Shown: piece by piece, positions 31,126 to 40,788 of the stretch
Layout: each line of letters begins with the position of its first letter
Position numbering within the stretch: the first letter of the stretch is position 1
From: Leishmania infantum JPCM5
Taxonomy: Eukaryota > Euglenozoa > Kinetoplastea > Trypanosomatida > Trypanosomatidae
Assembly (NCBI RefSeq): GCF_000002875.2
Contig: NC_009413.2
Location: 315,001-379,000 of the forward strand
Direction: 5' to 3'
Length of the DNA stretch: 64,000 nucleotides
Notes under the pieces: generated by a model
Told to the model about the DNA's origin: nothing
Seen by the model: the letters and a program-made list of their open reading frames with translations, nothing else
Databases searched by the model: none
Translations under genes and position numbers: made by a program

Positions 31126-32174
31126 ATCGCAGATCTTTGCGAAAGGCGTTGCACTGTCTGAAGGAGGTTGTGAAGAGTTTTAAGGTGGTTGTTCGCATGG
31201 GTGGTGTCGTGGTGGAGTGAGACGTAGACTTGCTGTGTGTGTGCAAGCGATCTGGTTAGGAAAAGGTTGGAACTGTTGTGCTTTTTATATGTTTTTTTTT
31301 TTTGCTTTCGAAAATGCGGTGTCTTTTTTCAGCACGGTTTTTTTTCGTTGCACTTTTGGCCGAGTGGGGGCTTTGTTGTGTAGCTGATCACATGGTAGTC
31401 TTAGAGCTGTGTTGAACATCGCTGACTTTCTTGTTTTACGAAGCACCCAGAAAGATGTTTTTTGGAAGACTTCTTTAAGTGGGGTTTTTATCACTGGTGT
31501 TCTTGGGCACGAGAGATTCTCAACGGTGTGCTGAGCATGTGTGAAGAGCAGCTGGCAAAGGCGAATTGGGTAGTTGCTGGGCGAGTGATAAACGGAGAGC
31601 GCATGGATGCTGGCAGGCGCTTTCCGACGATGAGGAAAGGGGTATGGAAGAGTGACTCGAGCTGTAAGAGGACTTCGGACCTGCTAAGCGGGGACGGTGG
31701 TAGAGAAAATTTCTAGTGGAGTACGGCGGGCTCTATCATGTACGCCATCGTGTGGTGTATTTCGGCTATTGTGTGACATGGGGTGGAGCCTTTGCGGGCG
31801 CGAGGTGTGGTCGGGTCGAGTAGCAGCTTTGAGGCATGCTGCTTACTTGAATCTGTGACGTACAGTTTCGATTATCGTTTACGAAGTAGTTTGTACGGCT
31901 TAGAGTCGAGGAATGTGCTCACCTCAGTATGTAAAAACAGGCAAAAAACAAGCAATTTTGACAGCTTCCGCATTCGGCAGTATGGAGGCGTACAGCGACG
32001 ATACGTTATGCATTGTGTGCTGACAGGATTACCTCTGACCTCTGATGTAACTTGTGACCTCTTTTTCAATCATCACATTTTTTCTTTTCGACTCCTGTTC
32101 TTTCAACTGCGGTGGAAACAGTAGCTGAGAATTCGAGTCCAGGGAACCCTCACTGCACATTCTGAAAAAGAAAA
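31126..32174. other. Right end of the strand-switch region / 5' flank of SLC35F-like gene
   Basis: No gene is recognised. T/G-rich composition continues to about 31,800. Pyrimidine-rich DNA at 32,075-32,105, followed by CAG at 32,118-32,120, is a candidate spliced-leader acceptor for the gene at 32,175. Confidence 0.5.
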
Positions 32175-33533
32175 ATGGCGGCCCTCGCGAGCTGCGGGTT
32201 CGGGACGGTAAGAGAGTTGCTCAAGCGAATAGTGCTAGGTCAGGCTCTTGCATTCCTCAACTCCCTCACCGGCGTCTCTACCACGAAGCTCGTTAACAGC
32301 AACGCAAGCTATCCTGTGCTTCAGTCTATCACAGCATACGCATTTATTTTCGCGTTCTATCTTCCAGCTTTTCTCTTTATAATATACAAGCACCGCGCTC
32401 AAAGATTTTCAAACTTTAGGTTTTTAAATCGTTGGTGGAAGTACGCCATCTTGGCTGTAATTGACCTTGAGGCCAACTACGTCGTAGTACTTGCCTATCA
32501 GTACACGAACATGATTTCCGTTCAGCTGCTCAACTGCTTTACGGTACCATGCGTTATGGTTATGAGCTTTTTTGTGTTGCGAATGAAATTTGCCGTCACT
32601 CACGTTGTTGGTGGGGTGATCGCGATCGGCGGACTGGTGTTTCTAATCGCGCTTGACGCTGATGGACTTTCTCGCAGCGAGCGCGGGAGTCAGGAAGTTC
32701 TCGGGGACATCTTGTGCTTGATTTCAAGCTCTTTGTATGCGACAAGCAACGTGTTGACAGAATGGTTCGTGAAACCATCAAAACCAGCCTTCATCTTCAA
32801 CTGCTGCGGTGGAAACGGGAGTGGTGAAGCAAAGGATGAAGTCACACAGGCATCACCCTCGACCGACATTCAGGAGCCCTCTAGCATATTTCCAGAGGAA
32901 GGGGAGATATACGCGGCAGAGGATCACACGAAAGTCCCCGTTTTCATTCCGGTTGTCGAGAACCTGGCAATGATGTCGTCGTTCGCCTTGCTTTTCTCAA
33001 CGATACAATTCTTTGCAGTGGAGTGGAAAATGTTCAAGCCCAATCGCAGCTCCTGGACAGGACAAGACTGGCTGTTTCAGATGGTGTTTGGTGTCACAAT
33101 GTTGCTGGTTTACACCGCCATGCCGATAATCTTCATCATTTCTAGCGCGGCTTTCGCCAATATATCCTTGCTGACTGCTAACATCTACGCCATTATCTGG
33201 AATGTCACCATTTTCAAGATATATCCCACTAAACTGTTTTTTGTTTCGTATGTCATTATTGCCGTCGGCATCTTGTTGTACAATCTGACGGACATTGTAA
33301 GAATCCCGTTCTGCGCCCGCTGGAATTACCCTTGTGGTGATCCGTTCAAGGAAAATGGAAACGAGACGGAAACAGATGCAGAAGAACAGGTGCATGAAGC
33401 AGCCGAAGGGCTTCCCCAGCGCGAAGCAGGGAGCCCCTCGAAAGAGTCTGGTGGTGGAAAGCAGGGTGACGCCACGGCAAAATCGACATGCGGTGTCAGT
33501 ACCCAACTACATGAGCAGCAACGCGAGCATTGA
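32175..33533 (+). CDS. SLC35F-like membrane transporter
   Basis: A 452-aa multi-pass protein with about ten predicted membrane segments. Six lie before a hydrophilic loop (about residues 205-260, including FNCCGGNGSGE and an acidic stretch) and four after it. The order and sequences such as LEANYVVVLAYQYT and the paired SSSLYATSNVLTEW resemble the DUF914/SLC35F1-F2 branch of the drug/metabolite transporter superfamily. The substrate is not established for this branch, and the location may be the secretory pathway or plasma membrane. The C-terminal 70 residues are hydrophilic, rich in Glu, Gly and Ser. The start is the first ATG, in AAAAATGGCG. It is the first gene of the rightward unit. Confidence 0.87.
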   Translation: MAALASCGFGTVRELLKRIVLGQALAFLNSLTGVSTTKLVNSNASYPVLQSITAYAFIFAFYLPAFLFIIYKHRAQRFSNFRFLNRWWKYAILAVIDLEANYVVVLAYQYTNMISVQLLNCFTVPCVMVMSFFVLRMKFAVTHVVGGVIAIGGLVFLIALDADGLSRSERGSQEVLGDILCLISSSLYATSNVLTEWFVKPSKPAFIFNCCGGNGSGEAKDEVTQASPSTDIQEPSSIFPEEGEIYAAEDHTKVPVFIPVVENLAMMSSFALLFSTIQFFAVEWKMFKPNRSSWTGQDWLFQMVFGVTMLLVYTAMPIIFIISSAAFANISLLTANIYAIIWNVTIFKIYPTKLFFVSYVIIAVGILLYNLTDIVRIPFCARWNYPCGDPFKENGNETETDAEEQVHEAAEGLPQREAGSPSKESGGGKQGDATAKSTCGVSTQLHEQQREH

Positions 33534-33888
33534 ATTTCCTTTTTTCGTACTGCTTAATCTTAGCAGCAGAGTTCGCAGTAAGGCATCGTACTAAGAACAC
33601 TGATGAGGGAAAAAAGTTAGTAAGGGCATTGGCATATTGTGCGACAGCTACTGAGTGTGTGCGGAGCGGGAGGAAAAGCACCTCTCTCGCTTGCGTTTCG
33701 AAAGGAGAATTCACCAGCGGGAACATGCGTGACGAGGGGAGGGCATAGCACCTAGAACCTAGTATTTGAATGCACTTCTTTTCTTGTCATCCCCGTAACT
33801 CTCAATCGATGTCTTCCGTCTTTTTTTTCTACTAGCATCTGTTTCCAACCATTTTCCATCTTTTCGCCTTGCCGGTGCTGATTTTACG
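33534..33888. other. Intergenic between transporter and tRNA isopentenyltransferase
   Basis: No gene is seen. A strong polypyrimidine run at about 33,778-33,832 (TCTTTTTTTTCT at its end) followed by CTAG at 33,834-33,836 is the likely trans-splicing signal of the next gene. Confidence 0.6.
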
Positions 33889-35244
33889 ATGCGGACAGTC
33901 GACAAGCCTGTTTTTTTTGTTATCGGGTCTACTGGGAGTGGCAAGTCGAGGGTGGCGATTTACCTTGCTCAAGAATTGAGGCGAGTTCACAACTACAAAG
34001 ATGTTGTCATTATCAACTGTGATGTTTATCAATGCTACACTGATCTTCCAATTTTGACTAACAAGCCCTCAGCGACGGATCTTGGCGGAGTGACCCACCT
34101 TTGCTTAGGGCTCCTCAGCAGCGACGGATCTGTTATATGTGACAACAACGGTGGCTCCGTGGAACAACGCGAGTTCTGCCACGAGGCGCAGATACAGTTG
34201 ACAGGCAATGCCTCTTTCAATGTTCACTCGTACGAACGCATAGTGACGTCCTTTATAAATGGTTTCTTCCAGCGACACGCAGATGGAGCTGTAATCATTT
34301 GTGGTGGGACCTGCTACTACGCTCAAGCTCTACTCTTCGCTGACTCGCTAGTATACGATCGTGAACAACACGCTCTATGCTCTTATACTGATTCAGACGC
34401 AGAGGACGGCTTGTGGGAACGCCTGAACGCGGTTGATGCGGAGGTAGCGCTGCGATATCACCCCAATGATCGCCGTCGAATCAAGCGGCTACTTGAGATC
34501 TATGATTCCACGGGGCAAGCACCATCAGCCATCTTCGATTCCCAGGCATCAAAGCTGCGATTTGATAGCAACGCGCTCTTTATTGTGTGGGTCCGAATGG
34601 AGCGTGAGGTTTTGGACGACTTTCTGAACAGGCGCGTTGACTTGATGCTTCAGCGCGGGATGTTGGGCGAGGTCAAAGCATTTTGGCTGAAAAACGGTAG
34701 GAAGCTCCCGCATAATAGTCTCTCCGGGGCGATTGGATGCAAAGAGTTTTCCCAGTTCTTTACTAGCGATAATCCGTCACTAATCTCGAGCAGCGATTGT
34801 GAGAACGCAGTCGCACAAATCAAGTCGAATACTCGCCGGTACGCCCGACAGCAGGAGCGATGGATTCAAAACCGCCTTCTTCCACTTTTGCACTCTTCTT
34901 CCTTGAAAGAGGCACCGACTCACTTTGTGCAGCTATGGGTACAGGAGGGCGTGGACGCTCTGCCTTCTGTTCAAAGGACTTTGGATACTTTTTTAGGGAC
35001 ATCCCCGGTGCAGCCTCTCGCAGAATCGCTGTTTCCATTAAAGCAGCAGCTGGCTTCTCGCGAGCCAGTTTCACAAAAGGAGTGCAAAATATGCAAGATT
35101 CTGGTCTACGGTCGCGGTCAGATGGTGATACATCTCAAGTCGAAGCGTCACCGAGGTTCTCTAAGACGTTTGGCACTGGAAAAGGAGCACAGAGAGAAGT
35201 ACGGGCGCGAGCTGCCACCCCCAAAGAGGAAGCGGAACAGTTGA
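33889..35244 (+). CDS. tRNA isopentenyltransferase (tRNA dimethylallyltransferase)
   Basis: A 451-aa enzyme of the MiaA/Mod5/TRIT1 family, which transfers a dimethylallyl group to N6 of A37 in certain tRNAs. The P-loop is GSTGSGKS (13-20). The family block NCDVYQCYTDLPILTNKP follows at 43-60, then GGTCYYAQALLF and YHPNDRRRIKRLLEIYDSTG. As in eukaryotic Mod5, the C-terminus carries a C2H2 zinc finger: Cys399 and Cys402, His415 and His421 (CKIC...VIHLKSKRH), followed by a basic tail. No mitochondrial presequence is obvious. An insert with SDGSVICDNNGGS near residues 80-95 lengthens the front part of the protein. Confidence 0.93.
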   Translation: MRTVDKPVFFVIGSTGSGKSRVAIYLAQELRRVHNYKDVVIINCDVYQCYTDLPILTNKPSATDLGGVTHLCLGLLSSDGSVICDNNGGSVEQREFCHEAQIQLTGNASFNVHSYERIVTSFINGFFQRHADGAVIICGGTCYYAQALLFADSLVYDREQHALCSYTDSDAEDGLWERLNAVDAEVALRYHPNDRRRIKRLLEIYDSTGQAPSAIFDSQASKLRFDSNALFIVWVRMEREVLDDFLNRRVDLMLQRGMLGEVKAFWLKNGRKLPHNSLSGAIGCKEFSQFFTSDNPSLISSSDCENAVAQIKSNTRRYARQQERWIQNRLLPLLHSSSLKEAPTHFVQLWVQEGVDALPSVQRTLDTFLGTSPVQPLAESLFPLKQQLASREPVSQKECKICKILVYGRGQMVIHLKSKRHRGSLRRLALEKEHREKYGRELPPPKRKRNS

Positions 35245-35664
35245 GGCTTTCTATGGCCATGCCAGGATCGGGTGTGAAGCAGTCATACCAGGCACTGCTA
35301 TGCATCGAAGACAAAACCAAGTAGCTAGGCGGCAAATAAAAAAAAATGGCAGCTAGATAGCAGAGGGCAGTGGCTTGCTCTCTCGTTTTCATACCAGCAG
35401 CATTGCAGCCGCAGTGGCTGTGCATGCTGCCTTGAAAGCGATCAGGGCTGGAGCGATTGAACGTTTTTCAGCCCTCGAAAATGAGCCTGCCGTTGTGGCA
35501 AGGTGCACGAGTCACACATCCGTAGTTTCACTTCACATTGCATTCACTTTTCCCTTTTTTTTCTTGGCACTTGCTTGCGTTCGTTTCCCTGAGATTCTCT
35601 CAGCCTTCTTTATGCGGTGCTCTGCATTCCTTGCACTCAGTCCTTCATTTTTTTGCGAGGCGCA
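35245..35664. other. Intergenic between tRNA isopentenyltransferase and SPP
   Basis: No gene is seen. Pyrimidine-rich DNA at 35,544-35,655 precedes the SPP start. The putative acceptor AG is at 35,658-35,659, six nt before the ATG. Confidence 0.55.
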
Positions 35665-36684
35665 ATGCCGCAGGTTTACATCGCTCTCACTTTTTTGGCT
35701 ACGTGCGCCATCACCGCAGTGGCGGTAGGGGCGCTTCGGTGCAGGAAGGTGATGATGAAAGGGAAATCTGACATCGCACTCCAAACAGACGAGGCGCTGT
35801 CAATGCCTTTGAATGGCTCTGTCATGCTGTTTTCGTTGTACGTTTCCTTGCGCTTTATTCCGAAGGAATACTTCAACATCCTGATTTCCTTCTATCTTAG
35901 CTTGATTAGCGTCTTCGCTCTTCACATGCTCGTGAAAGGGTATATCAAGCCCAATATTGTCACCGGACTGATCTGCGTAGGAACCGGGTGCGCCAGCTTT
36001 TTTGCTCAGAACTGGATCGCAAGCAACATACTGGCCTTTTCTATCGCCGTCACAGCTCTTGAAAGGTTTCCTGTGAATGGGTTCACGACCTCTTTCATTC
36101 TGCTGATTGGCCTCTTCTTCTACGACATTTTCTGGGTTTTTGGGTCGGACGTCATGCTGATGGTGGCGACCGGCATTGACGGACCAATAAAACTCGTGTT
36201 TCCTCAGACGATCTTTGGCGACTGCTCCAAGAAAAGCCTCCTTGGACTCGGTGACATCATTGTGCCTGGCCTTTTTATATGCCAAACGCTGGTGTTCTCG
36301 AAGGACTATGTGAGGAGGGGAAGCCTGTACTTTGCCACGTCGATGGTCGCGTACACTCTGAGTCTTGTGAACACTATGGCTGTTATGCTGATTTTCCAAC
36401 ATGGCCAGCCAGCGCTCCTCTTCATCGTACCATGGCTTCTCGTCACATTCTCTGCTGTCGCCGTGTACAACGGGGATGTCAAGGCGGCATGGAGCTTTGA
36501 TATACTTAGTGTCTTCACAACCTCTTCAGAGAAGCCAGCGCGGGGTGAGCCGCATGCAGAACAGGAGGTATCCCTCTCCGCGTTTGTCTGCGAAGCTGTT
36601 TTGGATCTTTTCGGATTCGCAAAGGAGGAGGCGCCGGCGGAGAGCGAGACGGCGGAGGAGTCGAAGAAGAAGAAGGAGGCGTAG
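35665..36684 (+). CDS. SPP: Signal peptide peptidase (intramembrane aspartyl protease)
   Basis: A 339-aa polytopic membrane protease that should cleave leftover signal peptides and other type II membrane segments in the ER. The catalytic motifs are YD in FFYDIFWVFG (Asp154), GLGD in LLGLGDIIVPG (Asp197) and the PAL motif in GQPALLFIVPW (249-251). About nine hydrophobic segments are seen. The tail ends KKKKEA, so the last four residues KKEA fit a KKxx ER-retrieval signal. The open frame starts 16 codons earlier at a GTG, but that lies upstream of the polypyrimidine tract and acceptor, so the ATG giving MPQVYIALTF is the start. Confidence 0.93.
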   Translation: MPQVYIALTFLATCAITAVAVGALRCRKVMMKGKSDIALQTDEALSMPLNGSVMLFSLYVSLRFIPKEYFNILISFYLSLISVFALHMLVKGYIKPNIVTGLICVGTGCASFFAQNWIASNILAFSIAVTALERFPVNGFTTSFILLIGLFFYDIFWVFGSDVMLMVATGIDGPIKLVFPQTIFGDCSKKSLLGLGDIIVPGLFICQTLVFSKDYVRRGSLYFATSMVAYTLSLVNTMAVMLIFQHGQPALLFIVPWLLVTFSAVAVYNGDVKAAWSFDILSVFTTSSEKPARGEPHAEQEVSLSAFVCEAVLDLFGFAKEEAPAESETAEESKKKKEA

Positions 36685-37261
36685 GAATGAGGAGACAGAA
36701 TGTCGACGCGCGATGGATCACCTCCGCACGCGTGGTGCCCATTCCTCCATCCGTTTTTTTTTTGCACATGGGCGCAGCTAACTGAACAAAAGGAGCGAAA
36801 TCGTGTCGATACCAAACTAGAAGCCTGTCCGCAATGGCACTGAGGGGCTGGGATATTTCCACGGTTTGGCGAGCGCACGAGAATCAGACATAGACAACTA
36901 CGAACACACGCGGCGTAGCCCTGGAACGAGCACCTGCTTCAGTGCCCTTCATAAGGCAGCTGAACTGCCGAGCACGACTCGCTGCTTCTGCCTTTTCCTT
37001 ACACCATCTTGATTAAGAGGCCCTTTCCATTATATGTTGACTCTCGCCCTCGCCCAATGGTGCAGCTTTGATCGTGACCGCTAGATAACATACACACAAA
37101 GGAAAAACACATTACACTCTCAAAATTCTGATCATAGTCACATACTTCCTCTTTTTTTACACATCGTATTCGCACCCATCGCGATTCTGCACCACTGCTG
37201 CCTCATTTGCTTGGACTTTTCTCATCAGCAAGACTTCTGCTGGATAGCGGGTGGCGGGCAA
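36685..37261. other. Intergenic between SPP and LETM1
   Basis: No gene is seen. T-rich stretches near 37,145-37,160 and CAG in CATCAGCAAG at about 37,228-37,233 are candidate splice signals. Confidence 0.5.
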
Positions 37262-38770
37262 ATGCTGCGGAATACCCTTGTACGCCGCGCCAATGCGCAG
37301 GTGGCAAAGTCGACAGCGAAGGTGTCTAGCGCGTCCGCCCAGCGAGTCGCGAAGAAGCCACCATCAAAGGTGAAGTACTACATGGGTATCGCCTACGAGG
37401 GCCTGCGCCACGTGTATCATGGGTTTCGGCTTTTCTTCATCAACACACGCTTGGCCTGGAAGTACTCGCGTCAGCTGAAGAAAGGTGTCGCTCTCACGAG
37501 ACGCGAGCGACTTCTCTTGGAGAGCTCAACTAAGGATCTATTGCGGCTGGTGCCGTTTAGCTTCTTCATTGTGGTTCCTTTTGCCGAACTTCTTTTGCCG
37601 GTCGCGTTAAAGATGTTTCCTGGGCTTATTCCGTCGACCTTCGAGTCGGAGTCCCAGGGGCGCAACCGCCTGTACGGCGACGCGATGAAGACACTGCGTG
37701 CTCGTCAGCGCGCGATGGACTACCTGTCTGCCACAGCGTTGGCCACGTTTGACAAGGAGCAGCAGGAGGTGATCCGACGTGCCGTTATGGGCGACTCAAT
37801 CGCCCCCAAAGACATCCGTCTGGTGGCGCCGTACTTTGGCCGTGATGGGCCGTTTAGTGTATTCAAGGTTCCGGACAACATCGTAGTTGGTCTCGGTCGG
37901 TCTGTTGGGGTCTACAAATGGTATCACTCCCTCCTCCCCACACGCGTGTTGTCTCCTATTATGCGGCGCTCGATCATCCGCCGATACCACGAGGCTCGCG
38001 AGGATGACCGGCTCATCCGCCTGGAGGGGCTTGACGGCATGAACAACGACGAGCTTGTCAAGGCCAACCAAACACGCGGCATGCGGTGGACAGAGGGAAC
38101 TGAGACGCTCCGAGTACAGCTGGAGTGGTGGAACTCTCTGGCGCAGGATGACAGTGTTCCATACAACACGCTCTGGTGGATCAAGCCGACTCGGTATAGC
38201 ATTCGTAAGTCCATGAACAACTTGCCAGTCGAGCAGCGGCGGCAGCTTTTAGGTATCCAGAATCTGCCAGAGACGGTTCGTGCGAGTCTCGAAACGTTAT
38301 GTGAGACTGTCGACACGATGTCTTCCATTAGCGACGAGCCAAACAGCGCAGACAAGCTTGTAGAGAAGATTGAAAAGATCACCTCTTCTGCTGAGAAGAG
38401 CGACTCTGACATTGGCTTCGAGGGTCTTCAGGAAGCCGTCGGGGCCTACCTGACGGAAGAAAACGTGAAGAGGATGTTCGAAAAGTTGAGCAAGAAGAAG
38501 CTTCCTGAGGAGAGCGTGGTGGTCTCGGATGTCATCGAGTGCATCGGTCAAGAGACGCACAACTCTAGCCACGTTGTGTCGACAGTGTTTGACGCATTCG
38601 ACTACGGCGCCGGCTCAAAGCCCATCACTGAGAAGGCTCTTTTGGGTATCGGCGCACGTTGCCGAAAGGCTGTGAGGCCGCCGCCCGCGCCGAAGGCAGC
38701 AGAGGAAAAACCAAAGAGTACATCCACGGAGGAAAAGTCCATAGAGGCGGCACCGCCTGGCAAGAGGTGA
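37262..38770 (+). CDS. LETM1: LETM1-family mitochondrial inner-membrane protein
   Basis: A 502-aa protein. The N-terminus MLRNTLVRRANAQVAKS is rich in Arg, Ala and Ser with no acidic residue, a good mitochondrial presequence. One membrane segment at about residues 100-125 (LVPFSFFIVVPFAELLLPVA) has the Pro-rich form typical of LETM1. The following region (LIPSTFESE, RQRAMDYLSATAL and the ribosome-binding-like fold) matches the family. LETM1 proteins support K+/H+ exchange and mitochondrial volume control. The C-terminal part (EF-hand-like or helical, about 400-470) ends in a Lys/Glu/Pro-rich tail. The frame extends upstream to a TTG; the ATG that begins the presequence is used. Confidence 0.9.
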   Translation: MLRNTLVRRANAQVAKSTAKVSSASAQRVAKKPPSKVKYYMGIAYEGLRHVYHGFRLFFINTRLAWKYSRQLKKGVALTRRERLLLESSTKDLLRLVPFSFFIVVPFAELLLPVALKMFPGLIPSTFESESQGRNRLYGDAMKTLRARQRAMDYLSATALATFDKEQQEVIRRAVMGDSIAPKDIRLVAPYFGRDGPFSVFKVPDNIVVGLGRSVGVYKWYHSLLPTRVLSPIMRRSIIRRYHEAREDDRLIRLEGLDGMNNDELVKANQTRGMRWTEGTETLRVQLEWWNSLAQDDSVPYNTLWWIKPTRYSIRKSMNNLPVEQRRQLLGIQNLPETVRASLETLCETVDTMSSISDEPNSADKLVEKIEKITSSAEKSDSDIGFEGLQEAVGAYLTEENVKRMFEKLSKKKLPEESVVVSDVIECIGQETHNSSHVVSTVFDAFDYGAGSKPITEKALLGIGARCRKAVRPPPAPKAAEEKPKSTSTEEKSIEAAPPGKR

Positions 38771-40788
38771 TTACATGCACGCACTATCCTTGGAGGAATC
38801 ACCTATATTAAGCAAAAGAACAAGAACGAATAAAAGCACCATCTGCTGCTTCTCTTCGCTTTGTTGTCTTTTAGCTCCTCTACCAAATGGCTACCGCATC
38901 ACACCAGCTCGACCCACTTAATCTCATGTGATAACATATCGGTGTGCTCTTTCGTGCGCTCTTTTCGTAGAGCCCCTTCTCCCCTCTCAGCCGCAGTAAG
39001 ATAAACGGGGAAAGGCCGAAGACTGGGAATTCAAAAGACTTTGTTACTTTGCTGTGCTCCTCTTTTCTCGCCCTTCTTTTTTCGCTATTGCTCCTTTTGC
39101 GTCACCCATGCCTTGCTTCCCCCTTTCCTCCTTTCCTTTGCTGTCTATAGTTGTGGATGACATTGATGTGATTGCTGTGATGTGTGCTTGTGTCTGTGAA
39201 TACTTACGAGAGCGTCATGTATACACTCCGTCCAACACACCTTTTCTTTTTTTCTTCGAGAGGGAGAGGGAAGAGTCCGAGCACGTGCCCGCGCGCACCG
39301 TGGCGCCGCTCGATTTTGTGTTTTTGTGTACGCGACGTCTGCGGTTCTGGGAGCCACAGACAGCGTGTCGGGCGAGAACAGGGTGACTGTCAGCTGTCGT
39401 AAGGGAGTGCTGCGAACTATCTATGTCGGTTGCACAGCTGTGGTGTTTCTTGAATGCGACAGCGGTGAGGAGGTTTCACTTTTGCAGTCCCTACAAGCAT
39501 GCCTTGCTGCCCGTCGCGCGTCCAGAAGAAAAAGGCGCTTTGCGCGCTGCAGCATCTTCCCTCTTGCTCTACCTCTTTCCCTCTTCAAGCCGAAGCTCGG
39601 CGGAATGAGAGCGTTGCGCTTGCTGCTGTTGCGTTGCCATTGCCGCCAGATGTGTGGCCCCCCTTTTCGGCCCTCTTTGTGCTCATTCACCTCCCCCTTC
39701 GCGACGGTTGTCGACTGAGTCTGAGCGGACTTGAGCAGCGGTGCCGAAACGGAGACGCGCTCGGAAACTGTGCTGACGGTGAAGTATCTCGGCACGACGT
39801 GTGGTGAATGCATGTGTGATGCCACCACTCCTTGGCCTACCGTTTTCATCCTTGCTTGCGTTGTGCCTTGGCTTCACTACGCTGCACGTCGCGTACACGT
39901 CGCAACCGTCATGAGACGTCTTCTTTCGCACTCTTCTTTGAGAAATAGATGATGAGGAATGAGGATTTTGAATTGCGACCACTCCTCTCTACAGCCTTAT
40001 CTTCTTTTCTGGCGCCTTCTTTGACGTGCTGGGGGAAGGCTATGGAGCTCATCCCCTCAACCCCTCTCCTAAACCCCCTTTCTCACTTTCACTATAAACG
40101 CAGTGTTTTGGGTTGCTTTGTGCTGGGTGAGCCTCAGAACATAGCAAGGAAAAAAGAGCAGAGATCGAGTGCAGCGCCTCGCTTCTGCTCTCAAGTGCGC
40201 GTGTCTTCCCACCTCATCCTTCGTCCTTGCTGTTGCTCTCCGTTTCTGCGCTCCTATGGGCAGCTGTAAAGCTATCTTGCCCCTTCTTCTGTCGCTTTGG
40301 TCGAGGTGGAAAGGAGAACGACAGAGAGAGGGACGATGCACAAAGGAGCAGAGGGCGCCGCACAGAAGGCGCGACAAAGAGCACCGTCTTTCATTGGCGT
40401 GCCGCCTGGTGCGCATCATGTTGCGTGTTTCACTTTAACATATCTCTTTGTATTTACAAACAACAAACGAGCTTTGATGAAACTACCGCGTTGCCTTGTC
40501 GGCTGTCTACAGGATGAGACTCTCACGGATGGCACACGTTACAGCTGAGGCGCGGCGAAAGAGGTATGTTTCTCCGATTTGTTTCTTGGCTGTAGGTAAA
40601 CCGCTGCGCGCTGCCGTACTTATGCGTCAATGAGTGACGCGGAAGTCATTCCAAACACTTCCGTGGCAGGTGCTTGTTTATTTTCTTTGGCTGCAAGGAG
40701 AGTTAGTGGCAGCATACTAGCATGCTTTCATTCAGATCGCTTCCCTCTTTTGTCCTCTCTCCCCAGTCCGATTCGCGCATATTCTTGA
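38771..40788. other. Intergenic between LETM1 and the ABCG-like gene
   Basis: 2 kb with no recognisable gene. Several pyrimidine-rich tracts occur (39,057-39,150, 39,240-39,262 and 40,735-40,765). The last, followed by CCCCAG at 40,761-40,766, is the likely acceptor for the ABCG-like gene. Confidence 0.55.

Larger units (their letters stand above)
25876..32174. promoter_or_regulatory. Divergent strand-switch region (putative bidirectional Pol II start)
   Basis: All intact genes to the left are on the minus strand and all to the right are on the plus strand, leaving 6.3 kb with no intact gene. In trypanosomatids such divergent regions are Pol II transcription start regions. Inside lie an SDR pseudogene, DIRE copy 2 and SIDER2 copy D. 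Base composition is asymmetric on the two sides of the DIRE (see the separate entries). I searched by eye for tRNA-like genes and saw none. Confidence 0.8.

Noticed and set aside
31462..32124. Open frames of 84 and 113 codons just before the SLC35F-like gene
   Set aside because: They lie in T/G-rich strand-switch DNA, with no domains and no clear splice signal of their own.
25876..32174. tRNA or other Pol III genes, which often sit in strand-switch regions
   Set aside because: No convincing A/B box pair or cloverleaf was seen by eye. A tRNAscan run would be decisive.
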